Shown piece after piece: positions 43,998-53,539 of a stretch of DNA of 64,000 nucleotides. Each line of letters begins with the position of its first letter. Position 1 is the stretch's first letter. The translations under genes were made by a program, and so were the position numbers. The notes beneath the pieces were generated by a model. The model was not told where the DNA came from and searched no databases. It saw only the letters and a program-made list of their open reading frames with translations. The DNA comes from Mesorhizobium sp. AR02 (GTDB taxonomy: Bacteria > Pseudomonadota > Alphaproteobacteria > Rhizobiales > Rhizobiaceae): assembly GCF_024746835.1 (NCBI RefSeq), contig NZ_CP080531.1, positions 5,228,001 through 5,292,000 of the forward strand, read 5' to 3'.

Positions 43998-44699
43998 ATG
44001 TCGAACAATGCAGCAAATTCCGTCGTCCTCGTGCATGGCGGCTTTGTCGATGGCTCCGGCTGGGAAGGCGTCTACCACCAGCTCAAGAAAGACGGCTACG
44101 ACGTCACCATCGTCCAGAACCCGACCACCTCGCTCGCCGACGATGTCGCGGTGACCAAGCGCGCCATCGCAGAGGCGAAGGGCGATGTCATCCTGGTCGG
44201 CCATTCCTATGGCGGCGTCGTGGTGTCGGAAGCCGGCACGGATCCCAAGGTGGCTGCTGTCGTCTATATCGCGGCCTTCGCGGCGGATGCCGGCGAGTCG
44301 GTCTCGACCCTGATCGCCAACCCGCCTCCCGGCGCTTCCGTGCCGCCGATCCTGCCGCCCGTCGACGGCTTCCTGATGCTCGACAAGGCTAAGTTCGCCG
44401 CTTCCTTCGCCGCCGATGTCCGTCCCTCGCTCGCTGCCTTCATGGCGGACTCGCAGGTTCCGTGGGGCATTCCGGCGCTCGAAGGCAAGGTCACCAAGCC
44501 GGCCTGGAGGGTGAAGCCGAGCTGGTATCTCGTCGCCACCGACGATCATATGATCCCGCCGCCGGCACAGCGCCAGATGGCGACCCGGGCCGGGGCAACG
44601 ACGGTGGAAGTGCCCGGCAGCCACGCGGTCTACGTTTCCGATCCCTCGGCTGTCGCCAAGATCATCGAACAGGCGGCTGCCGGCGTCGGCAAGAAGTGA
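43998..44699 (+). CDS. Alpha/beta-hydrolase (esterase-like)
   Basis: A 233-residue alpha/beta-hydrolase. VVLVHGGFVDGSGW carries the oxyanion HGG, VILVGHSYGGVV the nucleophile Ser, LVATDDHMIPP the acid Asp and VPGSHAVYVS the catalytic His. It is of the small EstC/hydroxynitrile-lyase-like type, without signal peptide. AAAAGGAG precedes the ATG. It is divergent from the wHTH-TPR regulator gene and followed by a strong terminator, so it is monocistronic. Substrate unknown. Confidence 0.88.
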   Translation: MSNNAANSVVLVHGGFVDGSGWEGVYHQLKKDGYDVTIVQNPTTSLADDVAVTKRAIAEAKGDVILVGHSYGGVVVSEAGTDPKVAAVVYIAAFAADAGESVSTLIANPPPGASVPPILPPVDGFLMLDKAKFAASFAADVRPSLAAFMADSQVPWGIPALEGKVTKPAWRVKPSWYLVATDDHMIPPPAQRQMATRAGATTVEVPGSHAVYVSDPSAVAKIIEQAAAGVGKK

Positions 44700-44720
44700 G
44701 CCTGCATGATCGAAATAAAC

Positions 44721-44751
44721 AGCCCGGGCACTTGGCGCCCGGGCTTTTCTT
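44721..44751 (+). terminator. Intrinsic terminator after the hydrolase gene
   Basis: AGCCCGGGC, loop ACTTGGC, GCCCGGGCT, then TTTCTT: a perfect 9-bp GC-rich stem and a T-rich tail, 22 bases after the stop. Confidence 0.9.
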
Positions 44752-44924
44752 GTTTCACCCGTGCCCGGACGACGGCGTGGCGATCCTGATATCCGAGGTC
44801 TTCGATCTTATCTCCGACATCCAGTGGCCGCTCCTGAAGAGCGTAGGGCCTGGTGGCTGTGCCAAACCATACGCATCGGTGATAACAGGCTCCAGCGCAG
44901 GCGAGGGACGGTTCCGGACACACA

Positions 44925-45905
44925 ATGGCAAGGCGGTTTGCGTTTCTCCTGGTTCGCGATTTCACCCTGTCGCCGCTGTCGCTGTTCATCGACACGCTAC
45001 GTCTGGCGGGCGATGAGGGCGACCGCAGCCGCAGGATCGAGTTCGACTGGGAGATCGTCGGCGAACGCGGCCTGCCGATCCGGGCAAGCTGCGGCGTCGA
45101 ATTGCTCCCTACGAAGGAGATCGGCAATCCCGAAGATTTCGACAATGTGGTGGTGGTCGGCGGCCTGCTCGACACCAACCGTAGCCTGAGTTCCGACAAG
45201 GAAGCGTTCCTGTTGCGCGCCGCCGAGAAGGGGGTGCCGCTGACGGCGCTGTGCACGGGAAGCTTCGTGCTCGCGCGCTACGGCCTGCTCGACGGCTACG
45301 CTGCTGCCGTCAGCTGGTTCCACATCAAGGATTTCCGCGGCCAGTTCCCCGATGTCAACGCCCATGCCGACAGCCTATTTTCCGTCGACCGTGGCCGCTC
45401 GACCTGCGCCGGCGGCACGGGTGCCGCAGACCTCGCCGGCTATTTCGTGTCGCAGTTCATCGGCCAGAAGGCGGCGGAAAAGGCCGCCAAGATCCTGGTG
45501 CTCGACCGGATCAGAAGCAGCCGGGACGTGCAACCCGTCGGCGACCTGTTTCCAGCGGCGTCGAGCCGCGCGGTGAAGCGCGCCTTGCTGTTGATGGAGA
45601 GCAATCTCCAGGAGACGCTGTCGGTCAGCGAGATCGCAAGCCGCCTGAACTGCTCGCGGCGCCAACTCGAGCGTCTCTTCGGCACCGAGCTCGGCATCGG
45701 CCCGATGGCGGCATACCTGGCGCTACGGGTGCATCATGCAAAGTCGCTGCTCGAAGGCAGCGACCTGCAGATCGGCGACATCGCCTATCGCTGCGGCTTC
45801 ACCAATGCCGGCCATTTCAGCCGCGTGTTCCGCCAGCAGACCGGCATCACGCCAACCCATCTCAGGCATCCCAACCGCATGCCCGCCGGCGCGGCGGGAC
45901 AATGA
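44925..45905 (+). CDS. GlxA-type AraC-family regulator
   Basis: A 326-residue protein with an N-terminal DJ-1/PfpI-like amidotransferase domain (about 5-170; VVVVGGLLDTN, LTALCTGSFVLARYGLLDG with the elbow Cys, AVSWFHIKDF). A C-terminal AraC double helix-turn-helix follows (LSVSEIASRLNCSRRQLERLFG and QIGDIAYRCGFTNAGHFSRVFRQQTGITP). GlxA-type regulators control catabolism of quaternary amines and amino acids in proteobacteria. The polyamine-type transporter operon ends next to it, in convergent orientation, and may be a target, though that is inference. Confidence 0.88.
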   Translation: MARRFAFLLVRDFTLSPLSLFIDTLRLAGDEGDRSRRIEFDWEIVGERGLPIRASCGVELLPTKEIGNPEDFDNVVVVGGLLDTNRSLSSDKEAFLLRAAEKGVPLTALCTGSFVLARYGLLDGYAAAVSWFHIKDFRGQFPDVNAHADSLFSVDRGRSTCAGGTGAADLAGYFVSQFIGQKAAEKAAKILVLDRIRSSRDVQPVGDLFPAASSRAVKRALLLMESNLQETLSVSEIASRLNCSRRQLERLFGTELGIGPMAAYLALRVHHAKSLLEGSDLQIGDIAYRCGFTNAGHFSRVFRQQTGITPTHLRHPNRMPAGAAGQ

Positions 45906-45983
45906 AGCCGGCCACCAAGCGCCGCCTCGGCGGCGCCCGAGCCGTGCTGGCTCCTGGGCGACATGGATCACAGGCGACATGGA

Positions 45984-47162
45984 TCACAAAATCCGCTGAC
46001 CGTCTTCGTCGAGCAGAACGCAGCCCTCAGGGTCGAATCCGAGGTCGATCGTCTCGCCTTCGCGAAGGACGCGGCCGGTGATCGGCGCGTTGGCGCGGAT
46101 GCTGGTCTTGCCGCCGATGTCAATCTCGTAGATGGCGCTGCCGCCCAGATACGAGGCCGAGACGACGCGGCCGGACAGAAGGTTGGCGCTCGCCGCCGCG
46201 CCGACCGACAGTTTCTGCGGCCGCACCACGACAGTGACCTTGCTGCCCTGCGCAAGCGGCCTTGGACATGCCACCTCGATCGTCTGACCGGTGGCAAGCA
46301 CCACCGCCGTTCCCTGGCCGGACCTGCTCACAGTCCCGGCAAGCATGTTGGCCTTGCCGAGGAAGTCGGCGACGAAGGCCGTGGCCGGCGTCTCGTAGAC
46401 CTCCTGCGGGGTTCCGATCTGCTCCACCGCGCCTGCGTTCATCACCACGATGCGATCCGACATGGAGAGCGCCTCTTCCTGATCGTGGGTGACGAAGATA
46501 GCGGTGATGCCGGTTTCCTTCTGGATCTTCTTGATCTCGACGCGCATCTCCTCGCGCATGTTCGCGTCCAGCGCCGATAGCGGCTCGTCGAGCAGCAGCA
46601 CCTGTGGCTCGAAGACGATGGCACGGGCGAGCGCGATACGCTGCTGCTGCCCGCCCGACAGCTGCGACGGCAGCTTCTTCTCGCTGCCGGGTAGCCGCAC
46701 CATGTCCAGCGCCTGGCCGACCTTGCGCGCAATCTCGGGCTTCGGCACGTTGCGGTACTTCAGGCCGAAGGCGACATTGTCGAAGACGTTCTTGTGCGGG
46801 AACAGCGCGTAGCTCTGGAAGACCAGCCCGATGTTGCGCTTGTAGATCGGCACGTCGTCGACCCGGCGCCCGTCAATCATGATCTGGCCGCCCGAAATGT
46901 CGACGAGGCCGGCGATGGAGCGCAGGATCGTGGTCTTGCCGCAGCCCGAAGGCCCGAGCAAGGTGATGAAGCTGCCCTTGGCGATGGAGAGCGAGAAATC
47001 GCGCACGGCGACGAACTTGCCATAGGCAATGTCGATGTCGCGGAACTCGACCGCCGGCTGGCTCGTCCCGGCGCCGCCCGGCGCGGACACGCCCACACCG
47101 GCCCTTGCCGCCCCGGCCGCTTCCGGCCGGGGCACCTGTGAAAGGTCTTGGCTGTCAGGCAC
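45984..47162 (-). CDS. Polyamine-type ABC importer, ATP-binding subunit
   Basis: A 392-residue ATPase of the PotA/CUT1 kind: Walker A GPSGCGKTT, Q-loop in FQSYALFPHKNV, signature LSGGQQQRIALARAI, Walker B VLLLDEPLSALD and H-loop FVTHDQEEA. A C-terminal TOBE regulatory domain follows. An extra Pro/Ala N-terminal tail of ~30 residues is present. The GTG start overlaps the binding-protein gene's end by 8 bp. It is the last gene of the permease-permease-binding protein-ATPase operon and energises uptake from the cytoplasmic face. Confidence 0.92.
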   Translation of the reverse strand: MPDSQDLSQVPRPEAAGAARAGVGVSAPGGAGTSQPAVEFRDIDIAYGKFVAVRDFSLSIAKGSFITLLGPSGCGKTTILRSIAGLVDISGGQIMIDGRRVDDVPIYKRNIGLVFQSYALFPHKNVFDNVAFGLKYRNVPKPEIARKVGQALDMVRLPGSEKKLPSQLSGGQQQRIALARAIVFEPQVLLLDEPLSALDANMREEMRVEIKKIQKETGITAIFVTHDQEEALSMSDRIVVMNAGAVEQIGTPQEVYETPATAFVADFLGKANMLAGTVSRSGQGTAVVLATGQTIEVACPRPLAQGSKVTVVVRPQKLSVGAAASANLLSGRVVSASYLGGSAIYEIDIGGKTSIRANAPITGRVLREGETIDLGFDPEGCVLLDEDGQRIL

Positions 47163-48297
47163 CTTTCGAGATCCTGTTCCACTGCTTGGTCCAGGCGTCC
47201 TCGTTGGTCGCCCAGTAGACCGGGTCGGCGAAGGTCAATGCCTTCATCGTGCCGGTCTTGTCGAAGGCCGGCAGCTTCTCGATCTTCTCGGTCAGCTTGA
47301 CCTTTGTCGGGTCGAGCGACGGCGGATAGCTCTGGCCCTCGGCCACCGCGATGGAGGTCGCCGGGTCGAGCATGAAGTTGATCAACTCCTCGCACTCGGC
47401 CATCGGCGAGCCTTTCAGGATCAGCATGTCCTCCATCCAGGCATAGGAGCCAGCCGGATCGAGATAGCCGATCGGATGGCCCTGGTCCTGCAATGCGGCA
47501 ACGCGGCCCGACCATGCGTCTGTCACCACGATCTCGCCCTTGGAAAGCAGGTCCATCAGCTCGGCGCCGGAGCTCCAGAACTTCTTGGCGAGATCGCGCG
47601 TCTCGCGCACCTTGGCCCAGATCGTGTCCATGTCCTTGAGGTTGTTGGGGTCCTGTCCGGTGGCGAGCGCCGCGTACCAGACGCGCGTGGTCATGTCGTC
47701 ATAGCCGCCGACCTTGCCGGCATATTTCTTGTCGAGTAGCAGGGCCGCGCCCTTTTCCTTGGCTTCCTCGGGCGAGATCATCTTGGTGTTGTAGGCGATG
47801 CCTGTCGTGCCGTAGTCGTAAGGCACGGCCGAGAGTTTCGGCGTCAGCTTGCGGAACGGATCGATCATCGGCTGCAGCACATTCGCCATGTTGGGAATGT
47901 TGGCCTCGTTGATCTCCGAGGTCAGGCCGGCATTTACATATTTGATGTAGTAGTTGACGCCGGAGGAATGGATGACCTGGTAGTCACCGGGCTTCGAGGT
48001 CTTGATCTTGGTGATGATCTCGTCCTCGTCGCCGAACGTGCCCTGGACCACCTTGATCTTGGTCTTGGTCGTGTAGGGCTGGAAGGCATATTTGTCGATC
48101 GCGTCCTGCACCGTGCCGCCCCAGCCGTCGAAGCGAACCTCTTCGACCGCGGCGAGCGCCTGCCTCATCCAGGGCATGTCGAGACCCGCCGCGGCCGCCG
48201 CGGCGGCCGTCAGCGTCAGGAAAGTGCGGCGGCTCAGATCGCCGTTGCGATACCTATCGTGCAGCCGTTCAAGCCGCTTGCCGTTGGACAGTTTCAT
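47155..48297 (-). CDS. Polyamine-type ABC importer, Tat-exported binding protein
   Basis: A 380-residue periplasmic binding protein of the PotD/PotF type. The N-terminus has a twin-arginine signal (DLSRRTFLTLTAAAAAAAG), so it is exported folded. The mature part reads VRFDGWGGTVQDAIDKYAF and continues with VPYDYGTTGIAYNTK and WSGRVAALQDQG, typical spermidine/putrescine-binding-protein blocks. The ligand may be a polyamine, but opine- and amino-acid-like relatives exist. It overlaps both neighbours by a few bases, so translation is coupled. Confidence 0.9.
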   Translation of the reverse strand: MKLSNGKRLERLHDRYRNGDLSRRTFLTLTAAAAAAAGLDMPWMRQALAAVEEVRFDGWGGTVQDAIDKYAFQPYTTKTKIKVVQGTFGDEDEIITKIKTSKPGDYQVIHSSGVNYYIKYVNAGLTSEINEANIPNMANVLQPMIDPFRKLTPKLSAVPYDYGTTGIAYNTKMISPEEAKEKGAALLLDKKYAGKVGGYDDMTTRVWYAALATGQDPNNLKDMDTIWAKVRETRDLAKKFWSSGAELMDLLSKGEIVVTDAWSGRVAALQDQGHPIGYLDPAGSYAWMEDMLILKGSPMAECEELINFMLDPATSIAVAEGQSYPPSLDPTKVKLTEKIEKLPAFDKTGTMKALTFADPVYWATNEDAWTKQWNRISKGA

Positions 48298-49154
48298 CGT
48301 GCTTCCTCCTTTGGTTGGCCGCGTCGTTTCAATCTGGTCAGGCTCTGCAGGATCAGGCCGCCGAGCAGCGGGATGCCGACGGTCACCAGGATCATCACGG
48401 TGCCGAGCGCGTTGATCTCCGGGCTGATCGAGATCTTGAGCATCGAAAGGATCTGGGTGGGCATGGTCTCGACGCCTGCCGGCCGCCAGAACAGGCTGGC
48501 CGACGTGTTGTCGAACGAGATGGTGAAGGCGAGCAGCGCGCCGCCGACGACGGCAGGGATGAGCAGCGGCAGCGTGATCTCGCGGAAGGACGAAAAGCGC
48601 GAGGCGCCGAGCGAGAGTGCCGCCTCCTCATAGACGCGCCGGATGCCGACCATGCGCGCCTGGGTAATCAGCACAACGTAAGGCACCGCGAGCAGGATAT
48701 GGCCGAGCACCAGCAAAAGCATGGTCCTCGGCTGGTCGATCGCCTTGATCAGCACCAGAAGGCCGACGCCGAGGATGGTCTCCGGCACCAGCGCCGGCAG
48801 GATCACCAGCGTGCTCAGCGCCTGCTTGCCGCGAAATTCGAAGCGCACCAGCGCAAACGCCGTGACGACACCTATTGCCGTGGTGACAGCGGCGGTGACC
48901 AGCGCGATCCACAGCGACGTGCGGAAGGCGGCCAGCACCTGCTCATTGGCCATCAGCTTGCCGTACCATTGCAGGCTGAAGCCGGTCATCGGGAAGCCGC
49001 CGAACATCGAGGCGTTGAACGACAGGATCACTGTCGCCACGATCGGCGCGAACATGAAGATGTAGACGCAGACCGTGACAAAGCCGGTCAGCCGCCAGGC
49101 CCATCTGCCTTCCTCTTTTCGCCGCGCCTTCATCCGCCCAATCCCGTCATCCAC
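48294..49154 (-). CDS. Polyamine-type ABC importer, permease (PotC-like)
   Basis: A 286-residue inner-membrane permease with about six helices. The cytoplasmic EAA loop, which contacts the ATPase, is EEAALSLGASRFSSFREITLPLLIPAVV. The stop overlaps the binding-protein start by 4 bp (ATGA), and the GTG start overlaps the upstream permease gene by 8 bp. An internal ATG seven codons in (MKARRKEEG) is an alternative start. It forms a heterodimer with the other permease. Confidence 0.9.
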   Translation of the reverse strand: MDDGIGRMKARRKEEGRWAWRLTGFVTVCVYIFMFAPIVATVILSFNASMFGGFPMTGFSLQWYGKLMANEQVLAAFRTSLWIALVTAAVTTAIGVVTAFALVRFEFRGKQALSTLVILPALVPETILGVGLLVLIKAIDQPRTMLLLVLGHILLAVPYVVLITQARMVGIRRVYEEAALSLGASRFSSFREITLPLLIPAVVGGALLAFTISFDNTSASLFWRPAGVETMPTQILSMLKISISPEINALGTVMILVTVGIPLLGGLILQSLTRLKRRGQPKEEAR

Positions 49155-50025
49155 CCAGTCCTTTGACGATCTGCGACATGCCCATGTAGCGTGTGTAGAT
49201 GGCGGCGAAGAAGCCGAGCACGACGAACAGCACGATGGAAAGCGTGGCGCCCATCGGCCAGTTCAGCTCGCCCATGATGGTGTCGTAGATCAAATTGCCG
49301 AACAGCGCGTCGCGGCCGGAGCCGAGCAGCTGCGGCGTGACATAGCTGCCGGCGGCCAGCACGAAGCAGAGCAGCAGGCCCGCCGCCAGGCCGGGCAGCG
49401 AAAGCGGAAGCGTGACCTCGCGGAACGCTTGCGCGCTCGTGCAGCCCATCGAGCGAGCGGCCGAAATCAGCGTGCGGTCGATGCCCTCGAGGCTGACATA
49501 GACATTGAGGATCATGTAGGGCAGCAGGAAGTGCAGCATGCCCAGGATGACCGCGCCCTCATTGTAGAGCATCGGCAACGGCTCGTTGATGATGCCCAGT
49601 TTCAGCAGCGCAACGTTGATGACGCCCTGTTCGCCCAGGATGTTGATCCACGAGAAGGTGCGGATGGTGAAGCTGATCCAGAACGGCACGATGAGCAAAA
49701 GCAAGAGCAGCCACTTGTGCTTGAAGGTCGTCGCCCAGATGAAATAGGCGGGAAAATAGCCCAGCACGCCGCAGAGCACCGCCGTCATCGCGCCGACCCT
49801 CAGCGTCTTCAAAAGGAAGCCGGAATAATAGCTGTCGGTGAGGAATTCGTGCCAGTTCGCCGTCGTCAGCGCGCTGGTTTCCACACCGGCGGTGACGAAG
49901 GTGAAGAAGGTGTAGGCCGCCATCACGGCGATCGGCAGCACCAGGAAGAAGATCAGCAGCAAGAGCACCGGCGCGACCAGCATCCAGGCCAGCCGCGGAT
50001 CATACAATGTCCATCGTCGTTTCAT
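49147..50025 (-). CDS. Polyamine-type ABC importer, permease (PotB-like)
   Basis: A 292-residue permease with about six helices. The EAA loop reads SAARSMGCTSAQAFREVTLPLSLPGLAAG. The N-terminus MKRRWTLYDPRLAWMLVAPVLLLLIFF is typical of PotB. A GTG two codons upstream is possible, but the ATG is preferred. It is the first gene of the four-gene importer operon; the promoter should lie in the 130-bp gap before htpG's end. Confidence 0.9.
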   Translation of the reverse strand: MKRRWTLYDPRLAWMLVAPVLLLLIFFLVLPIAVMAAYTFFTFVTAGVETSALTTANWHEFLTDSYYSGFLLKTLRVGAMTAVLCGVLGYFPAYFIWATTFKHKWLLLLLLIVPFWISFTIRTFSWINILGEQGVINVALLKLGIINEPLPMLYNEGAVILGMLHFLLPYMILNVYVSLEGIDRTLISAARSMGCTSAQAFREVTLPLSLPGLAAGLLLCFVLAAGSYVTPQLLGSGRDALFGNLIYDTIMGELNWPMGATLSIVLFVVLGFFAAIYTRYMGMSQIVKGLGG

Positions 50026-50154
50026 GAGCACCCGGACGTCCGCGCCTTCTTTGAAGCGCTTATTGTGTTCCCGGGGCCAAGATTGGGTGATTGGAGGCGC
50101 GATGTCTACAGTCGGCGATTGAGCCAGTGTCGAGGACGGTTGGCGGGCGCTGCC

Positions 50155-52041
50155 TCAGCCCTTCGAGATACCGCGCGCGATCAGCCGGGCCAGACGCTGC
50201 GAAAACGCCCTGGCGTCCGCCGGCTTGTCGCCGTCGAGCACGCGCGCCTCGTCGTAGAGGAGGTGGGCGGCGTCATCCTTGAAGGCTTGGTCCTCTTCGC
50301 CAAGGCCGGCCAGCGCCAGCACGCGTTCGTGGCGCGGGTTGATTTCGAGGATCGGCTTCGCTGCCTTGTCGAGGCGGCCGGCGGCATTCATCAGCCGCTC
50401 GAACTGCCGGTCGGGACCATGCTCGGGTGCGACCAGGCAGACGGCACTTTCGGTCAGGCGGTCGGAGGCCTTCACGTCCGAGACGGCGTCCCCGAGTGCG
50501 GCCTTGACGAAAGCCAGGAAACCGTCGACCTCAGGCGTCGCCACCGTCTCCGGCTTCTTGGCGTCGTCGAGCAGCGGGATGTCAGACAGTTCGGCCACGC
50601 CTTGCGTGACCGATTTGAACGGCTTGCCGTCGAAGTCCGGCGCCATTGTCACCCAGAAACTGTCGACCGGGTCGGTCAAGAGCAGTACCTCGATGCCGCG
50701 CGCCTTGAAACCTTCGAGCTGCGGCGAGGCTTCGAGCCGGGCGCGGTCGTCGCCGGCCATGAAGAAGATCGCCTTCTGGCCCTCCTTCATCGCGGCGACA
50801 TAGTCGGCGAGGCCGCGCCAGCCTTCACCTGATGTGGTCGAGTGGAAGCGGGCGAGCTTCAGCAATTGCTCGCGCCGCTCATGGTCCTCGTAGAGCCCTT
50901 CCTTGAGGACGACGCCGAAATTGCCCCAGATATTCGCATAGGCCTCGGCATCGCTTTCCGCCAGCTTGACGAGGTCGCCAAGCACGCGGTTGGTCAGGCC
51001 CTTGCGGATCGAGGCCAGCAGCGGGCTTTCCTGGATCATTTCGCGCGAGACGTTGAGCGGCAGGTCGGCGGAATCGACCAGCCCGCGCACGAAGCGCAAA
51101 TAGCGCGGCAGAAGGTCGGCCTCGTCGGTGATGAAGACTCGGCGCACATAGAGCTTCATGCGGCCCTTGCGGTCCTGGTCGAACAGATCGAACGGACGTG
51201 AGCCGGGCACGAAGGCAAGCACGGAGTATTCCTGCCGGCCCTCGGCGCGGAAATGGATGGTGGCGGCGGGTTCATCATACTGGCCGGCGACGCTACGGTA
51301 GAAGTCGGTGTATTCCTCGGGCTTGATCTCGCTCTTCGGCCGGACCCAAAGTGCCGTGCCGTCGGCAATGTCGCGCGCCTCGGCGCCGGGTTTTTCGATG
51401 AGCGTGATCGGCACCGGCACATGGCCCGACTGCGACTTGGCCAGTTGCTCGAGCCGGTAGGATCCGGTGTAGGAGACGGCGTCGTCCATGAGATGCAGCA
51501 CGACGCGGGTGCCGCGCCGCGGTGCGGCTTCGAGCGGGGCGGGCGCGATCTCGTAGGAACCCTTGCCGTCGGAGGACCAGCGCCAGGCCTCTTCGCTTCC
51601 GGCCAGGCGGCTGATGACGTCAACCCTGTCGGCGACCATGAAGGCGGAGTAGAAGCCGACGCCGAACTGGCCGATGAGCTGCGTGTCTTCTGTGCCTGCA
51701 CCGGCGCGCTCGATGAAGGCGCGCGTGCCCGAACGGGCGATCGTGCCCAGCGCCTCGGCCATGTCGTCGCGGCTCATGCCGATGCCGTTGTCCTCGACGA
51801 TGATCTCTTTGTTGTCCGCATCAGCCGAAATCGAGATGCGCGGCTTGGGGTCGTCGCCCAGCAATTCGGGATGGCTGACGGCCTCGAAGCGCAGCTTTTC
51901 GCAAGCATCGGCGGCGTTGGAAATCAGCTCGCGCAGGAAGACGTCCTTGTCGGAATAGACCGAATGCACCATCATGTGCAGCAGCCGCGAAACATCCGCC
52001 TCGAACGCCCTGGTTTCCGTCGCTTTCGTATCCGTCGTCAT
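50155..52041 (-). CDS. htpG: Chaperone HtpG (Hsp90)
   Basis: The 628-residue protein is a full-length bacterial Hsp90. The N-terminal GHKL ATPase has FLRELISNAADACEKLRFEA (catalytic Glu, Mg-binding Asn), VEDNGIGM and GQFGVGFYSAF. The middle domain has LYVRRVFITDEADLLPRYLRFVRGLVDS with the RVFI/LNVSREM patterns. The C-terminal dimerisation domain runs to ARLIARGIS. It is cytosolic and helps fold client proteins under stress. Monocistronic. Confidence 0.97.
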   Translation of the reverse strand: MTTDTKATETRAFEADVSRLLHMMVHSVYSDKDVFLRELISNAADACEKLRFEAVSHPELLGDDPKPRISISADADNKEIIVEDNGIGMSRDDMAEALGTIARSGTRAFIERAGAGTEDTQLIGQFGVGFYSAFMVADRVDVISRLAGSEEAWRWSSDGKGSYEIAPAPLEAAPRRGTRVVLHLMDDAVSYTGSYRLEQLAKSQSGHVPVPITLIEKPGAEARDIADGTALWVRPKSEIKPEEYTDFYRSVAGQYDEPAATIHFRAEGRQEYSVLAFVPGSRPFDLFDQDRKGRMKLYVRRVFITDEADLLPRYLRFVRGLVDSADLPLNVSREMIQESPLLASIRKGLTNRVLGDLVKLAESDAEAYANIWGNFGVVLKEGLYEDHERREQLLKLARFHSTTSGEGWRGLADYVAAMKEGQKAIFFMAGDDRARLEASPQLEGFKARGIEVLLLTDPVDSFWVTMAPDFDGKPFKSVTQGVAELSDIPLLDDAKKPETVATPEVDGFLAFVKAALGDAVSDVKASDRLTESAVCLVAPEHGPDRQFERLMNAAGRLDKAAKPILEINPRHERVLALAGLGEEDQAFKDDAAHLLYDEARVLDGDKPADARAFSQRLARLIARGISKG

Positions 52042-52221
52042 TCAGATTTTCCCACGCTGTTCATCCGCCCGCCGCGCCAAGGCGCGTTCAGGACTTCCTT
52101 TCAACCATTTTTGGCGGCGCTGGCAACTGTGTTCGACAGGGGTCGGCGCGACCGATGATATTGGGATGGGATGCGAAGGCGACAAGGGGCGGGAATGCCG
52201 GCGATGAAACTGCCGATCTCC

Positions 52222-52231
52222 CCCCTCGTGG
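52222..52231. repeat. Target-site duplication, left
   Basis: CCCCTCGTGG directly before the left end of the ISAs1 element, identical to the ten bases after its right end. It lies within a GC-rich palindromic repeat (GATCTCCCCCCTCGTGG). Confidence 0.9.
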
Positions 52232-53422
52232 CAGGGCTATCGCATATGAGTAAAGAGGTCATAGAAGAAGTCTTTGCTCCAGTTTGCCCTGCGCATCTTG
52301 CTGGCGATTGGCTTGTCGAGTGGATGGGCAGCCAAGATGTTTTGAGCGAGCCTTCGGATGACAGCCAGGTTTTGTGGAGCGTTATCCTTTCGGGTGCGAG
52401 CGTCGTCTTCGCGGAAGACGACATCAAGGCTCCAGTGCAACTGGTTCTCGATCGTCCAGTGGGCGCGAACCGTCTCAGCCAGATGCTTGGGCGTCAGCAC
52501 CTTGGAAAGCGCGACGTATCGGACCGAGGCAGCCGTCTTGCCGTCGGTGGTGCGCAGAGCCTCGATACGGCCGATGGCCTTGAGGCCGGGGAACACGGGC
52601 AGGTCCTTGAGTTTGGCAAGCGGCAGCACGCTGGCTCGTCGCACTTCCGTGCGACCATGAGCCGTATCGCGCGTTTCGAAACTGGCGATCTCGCCCGCCA
52701 CGGCGAAGCTTTTCTCAGCTGCGGCAAACAGACGGCCCCGGTTGGCCTTCAGCCCAAGGGCATAATGCGCCTTCTGCGCAATCAGCGCCTCGGCCGTGTC
52801 GGGGCGGCAATGCAGGGCGTCGGCGGTGACCGTGCAGCCCTTGAGGTCCAAGCTCTTCAGCAACGCCAGCGTCGCCCCAACCTCGTCGGAGGCCAGCGCC
52901 CGCGTTGCTGCAATCGCCAGCCTGGTCTCGGCATCCCAGGCATTGACCATCAGCGGTGGCATGAAGGCACGGCCCTTCTCATAACCGCGCCTGAGCGCCT
53001 TGCCGTCGATGGCCACCACGCCACGCGGCGAGCCAAGTCCAAGCTCACGCCGCAATGCCACCATGAAGGCGCTCAGTGCATCCGACAGCGCCTGCGGATC
53101 AAGAAGCCGAAACACCCGGCTGAAGGTGTCGTGGCTCGGACACCCATGCTTCAGCTCGACGATCGCTTTCAGTTCGTCTTCCCGGCCCTCCACGAATTCA
53201 GCAATGTCCACACAGCTTTTGGCCCCACACAGCGTCGCTGCAAGTGCCACAAACAGAAGTTCAGCAAGATTATGCCGCGCGTTGATGTCGCGCGGATCGC
53301 GAACTTCTTGCAGGATCGACAAAACCAGCCGCACTCGGACCTCCTCTGCAACGAGAAAGCCTCTCAAGAATCCCTCTTGTCCTGCTTGGCAAGAGCCAAT
53401 CAACTTATCTGCGATTCCCCTG
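52232..53422 (-). mobile_element. ISAs1-family insertion sequence
   Basis: The 1,191-bp element is bounded by imperfect inverted repeats starting CAGGG (left CAGGGCTATCGCATATGAGT, right complement CAGGGGAATCGCAGATAAGT) and by perfect 10-bp target duplications CCCCTCGTGG. It carries one intact transposase gene. It interrupts a rhizobial GC-rich palindromic repeat, not a gene. Intact ends, duplications and frame suggest recent arrival. Confidence 0.92.
52237..53334 (-). CDS. ISAs1-family transposase
   Basis: The 365-residue protein matches ISAs1 transposases: the N-terminal LSILQEVRDPRDINARHNLAELLFVAL, the CPSHDTFSRVFRLLDP block, then the DDE core with GVVAIDGKALRRG (first Asp), VTADALHCRPD (second Asp) and AHWTIENQLHWSLDVVFREDDAR (Glu). 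The GTG start is chosen because AGAGGAGG lies five bases upstream and family homology begins here; the frame is open further, through the IS end, but that part is not protein-like. The stop codon lies in the left inverted repeat. Confidence 0.92.
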   Translation of the reverse strand: MRLVLSILQEVRDPRDINARHNLAELLFVALAATLCGAKSCVDIAEFVEGREDELKAIVELKHGCPSHDTFSRVFRLLDPQALSDALSAFMVALRRELGLGSPRGVVAIDGKALRRGYEKGRAFMPPLMVNAWDAETRLAIAATRALASDEVGATLALLKSLDLKGCTVTADALHCRPDTAEALIAQKAHYALGLKANRGRLFAAAEKSFAVAGEIASFETRDTAHGRTEVRRASVLPLAKLKDLPVFPGLKAIGRIEALRTTDGKTAASVRYVALSKVLTPKHLAETVRAHWTIENQLHWSLDVVFREDDARTRKDNAPQNLAVIRRLAQNILAAHPLDKPIASKMRRANWSKDFFYDLFTHMR

Positions 53423-53432
53423 CCCCTCGTGG
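53423..53432. repeat. Target-site duplication, right
   Basis: CCCCTCGTGG directly after the right end of the ISAs1 element, identical to the left copy. Confidence 0.9.
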
Positions 53433-53463
53433 GGGTTGAGGAGCGGTCCGCGCAGCGGACGGG

Positions 53464-53481
53464 AAGCCAATTGCTTGGCTT
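53464..53481. repeat. 18-bp palindromic interspersed motif, copy 2
   Basis: AAGCCAATTGCTTGGCTT is the exact reverse complement of the motif at 16,378-16,395. It sits in the GC-rich repeat split by the ISAs1 element. Confidence 0.6.
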
Positions 53482-53539
53482 TCCGGGCGACGAAGGCCGG
53501 CAGGGCAGAGGGGGGCGCTGTCCCGCCGGCATCTCAAGA